Origin: Sclerotiophoma versabilis
Lineage: Eukaryota; Ascomycota; Dothideomycetes; Pleosporales; Didymellaceae
Direction of reading: 5' to 3'
Length of the DNA stretch: 64,000 nt
NCBI GenBank assembly: GCA_012274445.1
Contig: JAAROD010000015.1
Coordinates: forward strand, 1,302,001 to 1,366,000
Positions 23,184 to 34,955 of the stretch are shown in pieces. The translations under genes and the position numbers were made by a program. Numbering within the stretch: position 1 is the first letter of the stretch; the number at the start of each line of letters is the position of its first letter. The notes beneath the pieces were generated by a model that saw nothing but the letters and a program-made list of their open reading frames with translations, did not search any database and was not told where the DNA came from.

Positions 23184-24409
23184 TCAGGATACAAGCTCGC
23201 CTCCAAGGTCCATGCCCAGGCCTTCGACCTTGCCAATGATCCTTGGGCCATCGCCAGTAGGAGGCACAAGGTTGTCGAAGTTGATGCGGCGCCTGGCTTC
23301 ACGCACTGTAGCAGGAGTTTTGCTTGTGACTGGCGTACGGTTCCAGGATGAGCCAAACTGTGCTTGTGCTGGGCTTGGTGTCATGTTCAGAAATTCAGCA
23401 AAGTTGAGGTTGTTCGGTGTTGTAGCAATGAAGCCCCCAAATGCTTGCCCGCCGTCTCCAGGCGTCGACATCATGGATGATGGCAAGGGGGTTGTCTTCG
23501 ACGGCGGGGTTGAAGGAGCATGCATCAGGTGCTTCACCGAGCCGGCTCGGACTGGTGTTGGTGATGTGGCTAGGTACATGAGCAGGTTTGCATCGTCTTC
23601 GCCATTTTTGCCTTCACGAGCGGCACCAGCAGCAGTGAAGCCCCTCTGACGGAGACGTGCTGAGCGGGCAACGTCCGGCGGTGGTGTACGCGGAGCTCGA
23701 GCTCGAATCGGCGACGTCGCAAAATGGGATCTATTTATCTGGAACGAGGTGATGGGAAGATCTTCATCGTCGTCTTCGGAAAGGAGAGGGGATCGAGGAT
23801 CGTCAGGGATTGTCGATGTCTCAGAGACAAAGGAGAGACTAGGTACATGTGTTCGGCCGAAGCGAGCGTGTCTGCGGTGATATACGGGCGAGGACTCAGG
23901 CAGCTGGAAGGTGTTCTTCCATGACGACGAGGCCGTTGTGACAGATCGTACGACCTTATTACGGGTATGATTGCTCGAGGCTGGGTATCTGCTGATGGGT
24001 TTGTCGTAGCGAGGGCGCTTGTGCTGGCTGCCACTGCTGACAGACCGGGTGCCTGATCGTCGAACATCGTCTGAGAATATGGGGGCGGCGAGCGGAGAAG
24101 AGTCGAGGACGCCTGGCTGGTAGAAGCGCTCGGAGACGCTCGAGGCATCGGACATGGCTTCGTTGCTGGAACCAGGGCGCTTACGCTTGAGCTCCACGTC
24201 GATGACGGGCTCAATTGCGTCGATGCTGAGGCTCTCCCAACCGTTCTTGATCTTGACGTTGGCCAGAGCAAGTCTGTTCTGCAGCGTCCTGGTCATCTAC
24301 AGCACACAATGTTAACAACCTAGCCGAGGGAGGTGGACACTGGGCGAGCAACCTTTGAAACCTGAGCTCGCCGCAAGACCTTGCTCGCAACCTCGTCTTG
24401 TTCGGCCAT
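23184..24409 (-). CDS. Whi5/Nrm1-family cell-cycle transcription repressor (probable)
   Basis: Predicted join: complement(23184..24296, 24353..24409), 389 residues. A 19-codon first exon (MAEQDEVASKVLRRAQVSK) is joined over a 56-nt intron to MTRTLQNRLALANVKIKNGW. Together these form the short conserved helical motif of the Whi5/Nrm1 family, which binds and represses SBF/MBF G1/S transcription factors in yeasts. The rest is disordered and rich in Ser/Thr-Pro sites suited to CDK phosphorylation (ATSPIRARAPRTPPPD, ATSPTPVR, NMTPSPAQ, TPPSKTTPLP). A bipartite basic stretch (KRKRPGS) may be a nuclear signal. The family call rests on one short motif plus overall style. Another disordered nuclear regulator is possible. 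Confidence 0.72.
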
Positions 24410-25715
24410 GGCGGAGTGATTGTACAGAGGAAAGAGTGTGTGGGGGGCTGTCGACTTGCTGGCAATTGTGTCAAGCGGTGACAAGCATTGAGACCTCAAG
24501 CTGAATCGATCGCCGGCGAAGGAGGAATGCAGTGGAGAAGCAGGTTAGCGTCAAGGCCCGAGCACAGACCAGAAACAAGGCTGGTGAATGTCAGACACGC
24601 ATCATCTCATGGATATAGTGCTCGAGGCCTTTGTGAAGCGAGAACCTTGGACGCAAGCCCAAGCCCGAGCCCACTTCACTTTGGGAAGCATTCGGTTAGC
24701 GGTGTCTGAGATGTTGCTGAGTCAACGTACTGTATTTTATACTCAAATCGGGGCTGCGGCTGCGGCTTCCTGCGCCTCAGTCGAATTGCGGGACCTTGCT
24801 GCAAGCCAAGCCGGCTGCAGTTATCCAGTTTCCGGTTGTGTTGATGTCGGGCGCTGAAGGTGAATTGAAGCTACGGCTGGCTTTGAGGATAGTACACAGC
24901 TCGTTTGTATTGCGCCAAAGGCATTGGATGTATCACCAAAGCGAAGATGAACAGCCTTTTGCGGCGTCCGAGCTCCGACATGTGGGAAATGCCGATTTGC
25001 ATCTGCGTGGAACACGACCTGCATTTGCACTTCTTGGATGCATTTACGGATGGAAGCTTCACCTCGGATCCACGGGTGCCGGCGTGCGCCCGGCTCTGCT
25101 CAACAGCGTTTATCAGCCATTGCTGTTAGACAGGTGCCGTTCGCAGATGGCCAAACTCAAAGTGGAGGCGCATCGTGGTTAGCCTCAACGTCATTGCTAA
25201 CTATTGGAGAGCCGCGCTGCATACTCCGAAGACCTTCAAGAGCACTTCGAACCTCGCCAACCTTGACGGCCAATTGCTGCGCATTGCAAATGGCTCCCTT
25301 GAGCTGAACACAGCACGTGCCTGCCGTGACCAAGTTTGAGCTCGATGACCCTGGGATGCTAATTCCTTGCCTAGATCTGCGCGGGCAGGGCTTATCGACG
25401 GATGCACCTGCACTCTCTCCCTCAACCTCGCACGACAGAGCAGAGACCACAGCAGCACCCTATCCCCACTCTTCACATTGAACAACTCCTAGTGGCACTC
25501 GTTCGTTTGCGTCAAATATATCCACTTGGTATACTGCCCTTGCCGTGCTCCGAACGCTCGATCGCCCGCACACAACCCACCGCGCCTGCATTACGCGTCA
25601 CCACGGCTTGCCCAACCTCTACAGCTTTTCAGCATCTGCCTTCCAGTCCCCACTCATTACGCCTATGAGTCTATAGCAGCGTCCAGTATTCCACAGCCAT
25701 AGCATCATAGCGGCT
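24410..25715. promoter_or_regulatory. Divergent intergenic region
   Basis: 1.3 kb between the divergent 5' ends of the Whi5-like gene (minus) and the metallopeptidase gene (plus). It should hold both promoters. Open frames of up to 128 codons are present on both strands but lack recognisable sequence. No repeat was seen. Confidence 0.45.
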
Positions 25716-28174
25716 ATGCCTTCCTTCCTGCATAAGCTCTCCAGAAAGAGCAGCAAAGCATCGGCTTTCGCACATGACAAGAATGGCGAGCTGTCTCCAA
25801 CGAAAGCAGGCCGCCGCCCTTCGTCTTCGACTATGAATTCGTCCCCTATCGGCTCGTCCACACCTTCCACCACGCCCGCAACATCGACCACGGAGGGTGA
25901 TGCACCTCCCGTACCGGCTCGTCCCCCGCGACCCAGCGTCGATCCAGTGAAGCGATACAGCATGAATGTGAGTGGATATGGGTAGATCTCTTCTATGCAG
26001 GGCTAATGAATCTATAGGGCTTGTCCACGACACCCACTAACGGCTCCGCTTCGCACAGCTCATTCAACCGATCGTCGTTACTCGCACCGCGCGTCATTTC
26101 AGTATCGGAAAATTCCTGGGTATGTTGTCGTATGCTTGGGGCCCAGAGATAGCGTTGACGATAGGCAGGTTCATCAGCAAGTTCTCCTGATATTCGGGCA
26201 AGTTGGCGAACCATCTCATAAACCGCTGGACGGCACCATAACAGTCAACCATCACCAAGGCCGGTTTCCACCAACATGTTGGCCAGTGAGAGATTCACAC
26301 TTCAAAGCATTGGTACATCTGGAGCCAGGTTGGAATCGAGTCCGTCTGGACTTCTTGTCACCTAAAGTTTCATCTGGCAACCAGTCCATTTCCCCACACG
26401 CGAGCTTCATAAACATCAACTACCTCCCTTTGACGCATTCGCCGCCTCTTCAACTTGCTATCATTCTTGGAAGCGACTCGCCTGGCACCTACGATGCACC
26501 ACCATCGCGCATGCAGACCGAGGGAAACGGCTTGGATCTTGCTGTAAAGAAGTTTCGTATGGCCGCATATCTGTGGCAGGCATTCACGGGCGAGCAAATG
26601 AAGCGCCATGGCTTTGGTCGACGCTGCTTCCGATTTGAAGATGCCTGGGAGCCTGGCACACTAAGTTTCCAAGATTGGGGACCAGGCCACTTTCGCACAC
26701 AGGCGAAGGTGCACATCATACGCTCGAAGAGAACTGTCGCTGAGATAAGGGACCTTGATCGGGCGCAACAGTATGGCCCGGGAACGAAGAAAGGAGAGCT
26801 TTTTGGCATCGCCGCAGATGCTGTCAAGGACTACTTCCATATCACACCAGGTCAGAAGCTTTATGTCTCCTGCATGTTCTTGGACTCAACATGGGACGCC
26901 AAAGAGCAGGTCATTCGCGGACATGCCGCGCTCGGTGGAGGAGTGCCAGATTTGCAGCTAGGCATCTTTGGATCACAAGCTCTACACAGCTACCCATCCA
27001 GCATTGAGGAAACCACACAGGCGTTCGAGGACTGCACGCGAACAGACACCAATTTTGTAGCAAATGACTGCAACGAGTCCGGCAGCAACTGGGAGGCTGC
27101 CAATATTGGGATTGGCGCTCACCTTCACGAGACCGGACATCTGTTTGGCTGCCCCCACCAGGAGTCAGGTATCATGTTACGCGACTATATCACGCTAAAC
27201 CGCACCTTTATCTGCCGAGAGCCATACTCGACACGTACGAAATCGCCCGGCCAGCGGCTGGTACTACCGGAGGATGAATGCAGATGGCACAGACTGGATG
27301 TGCTACGCTTCAGGTTCCACCCGTGCTTCCGGATACCAATAGATAGAGCCGACCTTAACAATGATGGCAGTGTCCAAGTCTGGACTGTTGATCCTAGCCA
27401 GGGTGGTGTGATTGCTACGTCCAAATCTGGGATCGCTTGGGTTGAGCTTTACCCGGAAGGAGATGATGTCTGTCACTATTGGCGAGAATGGCCAGAACTC
27501 GAGCTCCAGTACCCACGACAGGTCGCACTGGACGAGGCTGAACTGCGCTCCATGCTACCAAAGGAGAAACAGAAATCAAAATTGAAGGTCGAAGTCTATT
27601 CTGCAGGAGGCGGAAAGCATGTCATTGAGGACTTCAGTCAGCTTGCGAACCAGAAGCTCGCGCGTGTCAAGATTCCTGACGGTCGTTGGGGCTACCGGGG
27701 CAGTAAGCTGGGATACTCACAGATGGAAGGGTCGCAGCCAGTGGAGATCATCCTTGACAGTGCGTACATTCAGACTAAACTCCTACTTGGTATCAAAGTT
27801 TGGTCCGGCCTGTGCGTTGATGGCCTAGAGTTCTACTACGAAGATTCAACGAGCCAGGTGTTTGGTAAGCGGGGTGGACATGCAACCGATTTCCCGTTAG
27901 ACATACGGAAAGGAGAAATGCTTCTTGGCTTCGCTTTGCGGGCAGGACTTTGGATCGACGGCATTCAGATCCTGACAAGCTTGGGGAGGACAAGCGAGTG
28001 GTTCGGCAACGCCACGGGCGGCAGTGGGTATGTTACTTTTCCGCCCGCATTGTTGCAGCAGATAACTAACGAACTAGGCATACTCTCATTCCTCCTCGAG
28101 GCTACACCATTGGCGGTCTTTCCGGATCCTCCGCCGCATGGCTTGACGGCTTCTCCTTGATCATCACACGTTAA
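25716..28174 (+). CDS. Zincin metallopeptidase with C-terminal jacalin-like lectin domain
   Basis: Predicted join: 25716..25967, 26018..26119, 26169..28027, 28078..28174, 769 residues; introns are 49-50 nt. The first ~115 residues are Ser/Pro-rich and probably disordered. The peptidase part matches the putative fungal metallopeptidase family that includes yeast YIL108W. It has the extended zinc site HETGHLFGCPH at residues 438-448: His438, His442 and His448 as ligands, Glu439 as the catalytic base. At the C-terminus a jacalin-like beta-prism domain is seen (LLLGIKVWSGLCVDGLEFYY, GGHATDFPLDIRKGEMLLGF). It is completed only after removing the last 50-nt intron, which gives GHTLIPPRGYTIGGL ... 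WLDGFSLIITR. No signal peptide is visible. The substrate is unknown, and the lectin fold suggests carbohydrate binding. Confidence 0.9.
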
Positions 28175-28748
28175 TCGCAACGCATATATTACCGTATACC
28201 CATCATAACCTCACAGCAACACAAGTACTCTACATCTCATATTCTATCACAGCAGATCACCTAAACCTAGTGTTGGTTAACAGGCCATCAAGACCTTGCA
28301 CATCTAGATGCGTAACCATGAAGCATGCTCTTACGGAAGCAATTGACATTCGTGTAATGCGCTCATCGTTCACATCTGAGACTATCGGACAGGCGCATAT
28401 GGCTGGTGTTAAACATTGAAGAAGGGCCTATTACGGCACAAATCTCAAGAGTTGAGGTGTTCGTTTCTCTGTAAAAGTAACAATAACAATATCAGACCGG
28501 GCAGGTGCACGGTTATTTTAGTACGCATTCACACTACGCTCTGGTTGTCTTGGTCCAATCAAACGTTCGATCCGTAATTTTTGAGTTTACTGATCATGCT
28601 CTCTAGCTGATCACACTGGTATCATCATCATCCATCACTTCATGCTTACAGCAGATAGCCACTCTATTGATAAGTGCACTACACATGCATACAGGCAAAA
28701 CCTCCACCCTCAACCAAAACATCCCGCCGATTCATACTCTTCCACCGC
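28175..28748. other. Intergenic, convergent 3' regions
   Basis: 574 bp between two convergent genes, AT-rich in part. I see no coding region, repeat or RNA gene. It should hold both 3' UTRs. Confidence 0.5.
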
Positions 28749-29649
28749 TTACGGCTTAGGAATATGAATAGTCTTACTAACCATCAGACACCCGTGCAAG
28801 ATGAACATGGCCACGACTGGGTGGAACTCGAATGCGGTTCCCTCCAACCACAGACCCAGCGGTATCTGCTCGAGCGTCCAGCCCTTGTGCACCCAGAACG
28901 CCATAATCTGCACTATTCCGAGCGACATGGGAATCGGCGTGCCCTCGAAGTATTTGCTCTTTCCGCTCTCATCTTTGGGGACCATCGCAACCGTAACATT
29001 GAAGCGCGCCAACCTCGTCAGGCCACAGAGCACGAAGAAAGTAAGCAGTAGGTGGTCGAGGGGGGTGCGAATGCCGAGGGCAAAGGCGGCGGCTGCGGGC
29101 GACACACCGAAGGAGACGAGGTCGGCGAGCGAGTCGAGTTCTTGACCCATAAGCGAGGCCTTCTGGCGCCAGCGCGCGACTTTGCCGTCCATGAAGTCGA
29201 AGAATAGTCCCAGTGGGATGAAGCCGAGCGCCCAGTAGATGTTCGTGTAGTTGTGCGGGTCGTCTTGGATGCAGTAGCGCAGCGAGGAGAAGATGGACAT
29301 CACACCGCAGAAGCCTGGAGGTGGATGTTAGCATGGTTTGAACATGGATTGCCGTGTATTGATTGCAGGCTGTAGAAGCATGCGCCGCAGAACATGAGAC
29401 GCGGATGTAGGGGTGCGGATTAGGCTTACCATTGAGCTCGGTGATGAAGTCTGCGAGGTGCAGCGCGCGCACCAGAGAGAAGTGTCCCGGGTTCTCTTCA
29501 GCCAGAAGACGCGCCTGTTTGTCTTGCGCTGCTGCCCATTAGCTTCTCGATTCCATAATGTCCCTATGCATTACGGTAAACATACTCTTGATCGTAGGCA
29601 CAGGGGCCTCATCCTTGGGATTGTTCGGTCCGTTTCTGCGAGTCGCCAT
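28749..29649 (-). CDS. CHO1: CDP-diacylglycerol-serine O-phosphatidyltransferase (PS synthase)
   Basis: Predicted join: complement(28749..29314, 29430..29531, 29586..29649), 243 residues. PS synthase makes phosphatidylserine from CDP-diacylglycerol and serine in the ER membrane, at the head of the de novo PE and PC route. The CDP-alcohol phosphotransferase signature is complete: MDGKVARWRQKASLMGQ followed by ELDSLADL (DGxxAR-x8-GxxxDxxxD). ALHLADFITELNGFCGVMSI is rebuilt across intron 2, which supports that splice. Several hydrophobic segments follow (YWALGFIPLGLFFDF, LLLTFFVLCGLTRL, FHPVVAMFILHGCLMV). The acceptor of intron 1 is a tandem CAGCAG, so exon 2 may start at 29531 or 29528 and the protein may include or lack one Ala. 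Yeast Cho1 is slightly longer, mainly at the N-terminus. Confidence 0.94.
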
Positions 29650-30436
29650 GTTGTTCACTACACAATGTATTTGGTGGGTATAGAGAAAAAGGGTGCAAGA
29701 GAAATACTTGTGCGTGTTGCAGGAAAGAGGATAAGCTTTCAGGGTTTGGATGGCTTGCGAAGGACGTGACGTGCCGCTTCTCAGGTTACTTGTTTGGCGA
29801 GAAGTATGAGAACGTCATCCGCCGGGGCTAGGCCACAACTTCACCGCCATGTGATTCGCCAAGTTTGGTTGGTGCACGCAAGCTCAGCCGCAGTTTGTTG
29901 GCTGTGCAGAATGTCTCAAACGTTATCGCTGGTTCAGATGCAAACATCGTAGTTGGCAAAGTCGGTGGGTTCAGTGTTACTGTTGGAGACCGTGTAATGG
30001 TTGAGTAGTGCTACTTTTTGTCTACAGAGTGTGGTGTGCAAAGAATGCCCAGCTCAAAAATTCAATGTACACCCGCTACAATTGATATCTTTTGCTGACA
30101 GCATACACCCGGAAAGCCGCAGATACAGGATGGGTTTTCTAGAGGTGAATATGTTACTCACGCCTCAGAACCAAGTGCTTGTACGCTGGGACAAGATCTG
30201 GTTGTTTTTGAAGTTTCGATTGAATGTGAAATGACTATCGTCCGTACAACATGCTCTAGAGCCTTTTCCAACATGGCGCCATGTTCCACATGTACAAGAA
30301 ATCCCATTGAGCTCCCAAACGCCGTCGAATGTTCGTGGTATCGATTGGTATCCATGATGTCCAGGGTCATACCGCGACAAGGAAAAGCCGCCCGTCCTGG
30401 TGTCTTCGTATAAAGGTAAACCGATCCGGAATGCGC
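29650..30436. other. Intergenic: PS synthase promoter and GAR1 3' region
   Basis: 787 bp between two minus-strand genes. No coding region, repeat or RNA gene is supported. The PS synthase promoter should lie next to 29650. Confidence 0.45.
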
Positions 30437-31188
30437 TTAGTATCCACCTCGCCCACGGGGGGTGAAGCCACCTCGTCCACCTCGTCCGCCACCACGAGAG
30501 AAACCACCGCTGCCACCACGTCCGCCGCCGAAAGATCCACCTCCGAAAGATCCACCTCGTCCACCGCGTCCTGGGGGCCCACCGCGTCCCCTTGGTGCAC
30601 CGCGACCGCGGCCACCACGAGCTCCACCACGTCCACCTGCACCAGCGGGCTTCTTGACCCTGGCCGCACCTGGAGCAGGCTTGGGCTTGGGCAGGAACCT
30701 GTCGAGGGGCAGGAGCTTGTCGCCGCCAATGTAGAACTTGTCGCCGGCCTTGAATGACTTGGCCTGAATGCCTTCCTGGGGCTTGATGGTGAAGTAAACC
30801 TGGTTCAGGGGACCGCAAATCTCATCGACCTTGCCGATGGGTGTCTTGTTCTCGAGGTAGATGGGCGCGTTGAAGTAGGGGATCTTGGTGTTGATCGACT
30901 CGCAGAACATCTCGTTCTCGACTTCGTGAACGAACTTGCCCATTTCTAATAGTTTTTTAGCGACGCGCGACGACTGCCAGGTTAATGCGCATACCGAAAA
31001 CCTGGTCTGGAGGACCGAAAGAAGCAGCTCCGCCAAATCCACCGCGTCCTGGAAATAAGTTAGCTGCCAGCACTGAGAGCTGCAGCGCAAAAACACCAAC
31101 CTCCACGAGGTGCACCACCACCTCTGCCTCCGCCAAAGCCTCCGCCAAAGCCTCCACGGCCGCCTCGAGGTGTTCCACGGAAAGACAT
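30437..31188 (-). CDS. GAR1: H/ACA ribonucleoprotein subunit Gar1
   Basis: Predicted join: complement(30437..30945, 30995..31048, 31101..31188), 216 residues; introns are 49 and 52 nt. Gar1 is a core protein of H/ACA snoRNPs in the nucleolus, which guide rRNA pseudouridylation and processing. The central Gar1 fold is clear: FGPPDQVFEMGKFVHEVENE (spanning intron 2), then FNAPIYLENKTPIGKVDEIC, GPLNQVYFTIKPQEGIQ and DKFYIGGDKLLPLDRFLPKP. It is flanked on both sides by Gly/Arg-rich (RGG) regions, as in yeast Gar1: an N-terminal one of ~45 residues and a C-terminal one of ~75 residues. The GC-rich repeats of these regions create long but meaningless open frames on the opposite strand. Confidence 0.96.
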
Positions 31189-31582
31189 ATCGTTCGTTGT
31201 AGGGTTTTGCAATCGGTTCGCGGAGTTCGAGCTGGTCGGCAGCTTCAAAGTTCACGAAGAAAGAATTCTCGATGGCCCTAGCCAATCGGCGAAACGTTGT
31301 TCCAAGACCCACTTTCAAAGTGAGCCAATCTCAACCCCGCTATGTATCGCAAGTGGGCTGTAGTGCGCGTGAGAGCTGCCCGAAATTGTGAGTCGACTGC
31401 AAGCTCACATTGCTCGCAAGTGCTGACACGGACTGGTTTCGAGTCACTCAAGCCTCACACCAAACGGTACGGCCATTGGACGCCCATATCCCGAGCCACA
31501 TTGCATGGTCCAGCGAGGTTGACTCAAAAGCAGCACATAAATACAACAAATCTCCGCTTCCGACGCGGTAACGACAGCAAGC
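31189..31582. promoter_or_regulatory. Shared divergent promoter GAR1 / THS1
   Basis: 394 bp separate the start codons of GAR1 (minus) and threonyl-tRNA synthetase (plus). Both genes serve the translation machinery, so co-regulation from one bidirectional promoter is plausible but not shown. I could not point to a specific factor site. Confidence 0.55.
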
Positions 31583-34098
31583 ATGGCGGAAGCGGTCAAG
31601 GACACTGTGAACCAAGTCGTCGAGGGCGTCAAGGGTCTCGCCGTCTCTGGCGAGAAGAAGATCGAGGAGAAGGCTCCCAAAGCTGCAAAGCCCAAGAAAG
31701 AGAAGAAGAAGGGCGGCGACGATGGCGGTCGACCTTTGATGCTCGACCCTGCGCCAGCATACATTGACCACCGAGTCAAGATTTTGTAAGCTGCCCGTGA
31801 GCCACTATGGTTTCGGCACTGACAAATCTCAGCGAGAAACTCAAGGCCAAGTACGACGAGGAAGTCGCACAGAAGCCTCGCGGTACGTTCGACTACGTTA
31901 GAAGCACAATATTCGACACTGACAGTACATCTTTCCTACAGAGAAGATCACAATCACACTTGGAGATGGCAAGCTCATCGAAGGCGAGTCCTGGGTCACC
32001 AGCCCTGCAGACATTGCGCGTGGCATCAGCAAGAGCTTGTTCGAGCGCACCGTCATCGCCCGTCTCGACCACGGCACACCCGAGGAGACACTGTGGGATC
32101 TTGAGCGACCACTCGAGAAGAGCTGCAAGTTGGAGCTTTTGGATTTTGACCATCCAGAGGGCAAGCGCGTCTTCTGGCACTCGAGCGCACATATTCTTGG
32201 AGAGGCATCTGAGCGCAGATTTGGTTGCGACCTGTGCATTGGCCCTCCGATCGAGGATGGGTTTTACTACGAAATGGCTCTGCCCGACAAGGCTGCCGTA
32301 GAGCACTCCGATCACAAGCCTCTCGAGACTATCGTCAACAGCATCGTTAAGGAGAAGCAGGTCTTTGAGCGATTGACTCTGTCAAAGGAGGATCTATTGG
32401 AGATGTTCAAGTCAAACCCCTACAAGCAGCACATCATCAAGGACAAGATCCCTGATGGTACTTCCACTACCGTCTACCGCAACGGTCCTCTTATCGATCT
32501 CTGCCGTGGACCCCACGTTCCTCACACTGGAAGAATAAAGCAGTTCAAGGTCATGAAGAATTCTGCTTCTTATTTCCTGGGAGACGCGAACAACGACAGC
32601 CTTCAGCGTATCTACGGTGTCTCATTCCCCGACAAGGACAGGATGGCAGAGCACCTCAAGTTCCTGGAGGAGGCCGCAAAGCGTGACCATCGCAAGATTG
32701 GAAAGGAACAGGAGCTATTCTTCTTCCATGAGTACAGTCCTGGATCTTGCTTCTTCCTGCCCCACGGACAGATCATCTACAACACACTGCAAGCTTTCTT
32801 GCGCGAAGAGTACTGGAACCGTGGATACCAAGAGGTCGGATCACCGAACATGTACAACTCAGCGTTGTGGAAGATTTCCGGTCACTGGCAACACTACCAC
32901 GAGGATATGTTCACGTTTGACGTCGAGAAGGAGAAGTGGGCCTTGAAGCCCATGAACTGCCCTGGTCACTGCCTGATCTTCAAGCACCGTGAGCGAAGTT
33001 ACCGTGAATTGCCCATCCGTATGGCTGACTTTGGTATCCTACACCGAAACGAAGCCAGCGGCGCCCTCACTGGTCTTACTCGTGTTCGCCGCTTCCAGCA
33101 GGACGATACTCACATCTTCTGTACAGAAGACCAGATCAATGAGGAGGTTTTGGGTCTGTTCGACTTCCTCCGCGCAGTCTACGGAAAGTTCGGTTTTACA
33201 TTCAAGTTGAAGCTCAGCACGCGCCCAGAGGGTTTCCTCGGCGATATTGAGACCTGGAACAAGGCTGAAGCGAAGCTGACGGATGCTCTGGACAGATTCA
33301 CCGCTGAGGGTGGGGGTGCCTGGGAGCTGAACCCTGGTGATGGTGCGTTCTACGGTCCCAAGATCGACATCACTATCTCCGATGCCCTGAAGCGTGACTA
33401 CCAGTGCGCCACGATTCAGCTTGACTTCCAGCTTCCTAACCAGTTCGAGCTGGAGTACATGACTTCCGAGGTCGCCGCCGCAAAGCCAAAGGAGGAGAAG
33501 GCCAAGGCATCAGAGGTACCGAAGCAGGAGGCGCCCAAGGAAGCCCTCGCACAGAAGCAACCAGAGACACCTGGCGACCTTGCCTCAATTGCGAAGCAGG
33601 TTAAGCCTCCTCAGCCCGGTTACGCTCGCCCTGTAATGGTTCACCGTGCCATCTACGGATCCTTCGAGCGTTTTATTGCGTAAGTTGTTCACAGTCAAGT
33701 CCTCGTACATATCACTAATTTTTTCCAGCATCCTCACCGAGCACTTTGCCGGTCGATGGCCTTTCTGGCTGTCTCCTCGCCAGGTCATGGTAATTCCTGT
33801 CATGCCTGGTGCCAACGACTACGTCAAGGAAGTACAGGCTGCGCTTCGCAAGCAGCACATCCACGCCGATATTGATATTAGCGGGAATACCATGCAGAAG
33901 AAGATTCGTACAGCACAATTGGCTCTCTACAACTTCATCATGGTTGTCGGTGCTGAGGAGCAGCAGAATCGCGCCGTCAACTGGAGGAACCGCGATGACC
34001 AAGCTTCTCAGCAGCGTGGTGAGATTGTTCCTCTCGATGAGGCGATTGAGAAGCTCGTGAAGTTGAGGGACGAGCGGAGAATTGAGAACAAGGTTTAG
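31583..34098 (+). CDS. THS1: Threonyl-tRNA synthetase, cytoplasmic
   Basis: Predicted join: 31583..31785, 31833..31882, 31942..33679, 33729..34098, 786 residues; introns are 47-59 nt. It charges tRNA-Thr with threonine (class II). A Lys-rich N-terminal extension (KAPKAAKPKKEKKKGG) is followed by a TGS domain (EKITITLGDGKLIEGESWVT), the editing domain with the HSSAH site, and the class II core. The core shows RKIGKEQELFFFHEYSPGSC, the motif 2 region LTRVRRFQQDDTHIFC and motif 3 MVHRAIYGSFERF. The anticodon-binding domain comes last (FWLSPRQVMVIPV ... LYNFIMVVGAEEQ). The lack of a typical mitochondrial presequence suggests the cytosolic form. A Lys/Glu/Ala/Pro-rich insertion of about 54 residues (~594-647) sits inside the catalytic domain just before motif 3. 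Confidence 0.97.
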
Positions 34099-34955
34099 AT
34101 GAGTGATATAGTAGATTTGCATGAGCAGGCGTACGAGCGATGAAGTATGATATCATGTAGCCGTTGGAAATAACGACATAAAGAAGCGCTGCCAAAAGGC
34201 AATCGAAGAATTCAAAGCACACTTAGGCATCTGCGACAGCATGCGGTCGCGTCGACCGTGGCTACTGAAGTAGTGTATCGTCGATGAGACTGCAAGGGGA
34301 CCTGGGCAAGCCCGACAGACCGGCGACATTCAGTGATGGGTACGCTAGAGAGGCGTCCGCTTCGTACCTGAGGCTAAGAGAGACCCTGCGCCAACGTCGA
34401 CATTCGACCTCACCTCGCAGAGTGATGCGTCTGTTTTGATTGTAAATTACAACATACTTTCTTAAGTATCTTCGCTATCGCAACTTTCTGAATTCTGCAA
34501 CGTGACTCAGGTACGAGGTATGGCGTCAACCTGCAGAACAACATCCTGACTCTTAGCGAGGTGATCGCGACAAGGGTCACGGCCCGCGAAACGCCAGTTG
34601 ACAGCGTGCTTCAGATCTTTGGCACTTGGGCACGGGGTTGGACCTGGTGTTTCCACTCTGGTTTCTCCACCGCTCTTGCATCTGAACGATGCGCAACGCA
34701 TCGACTCGTGATCTGCGAGGAGTATCCCCGCTATCTCTCCGCGATTTGCAATGTGCAAGGCTACGAAAGGGGTTTGAGACGTTTGGCCAGCTGCGGCATG
34801 ACGATGCCCAGGCCCCATTGCCAGGCTTTCATAGCCAGTCCCGGGATGTTGGCTGGGCCAATCCTGATACAGCGCGACAGTCTCAGCCATAAAGCATGCC
34901 TATCATCTGAAGTGCCCGCGATGCTTTCACTCTGTTCGCAATTTTGGTTGTTCCT
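34099..34955. other. Intergenic: upstream of the DUF2985 gene
   Basis: 857 bp between two plus-strand genes. It should contain the THS1 terminator and the DUF2985 promoter. Open frames of ~130 codons on both strands (near 34510-34970) show no recognisable sequence and are not called. Confidence 0.45.

Noticed and set aside
28550..28580. tRNA B-box-like string gttcgatcc
   Set aside because: No A-box or cloverleaf-forming arms at the right distance upstream. I found no tRNA gene anywhere in the window by eye.
30165..30818. 217-codon minus-strand ORF overlapping the GAR1 3' part
   Set aside because: It is an alternative-frame reading of the repetitive RGG codons and is rich in Trp/Arg/Thr repeats.
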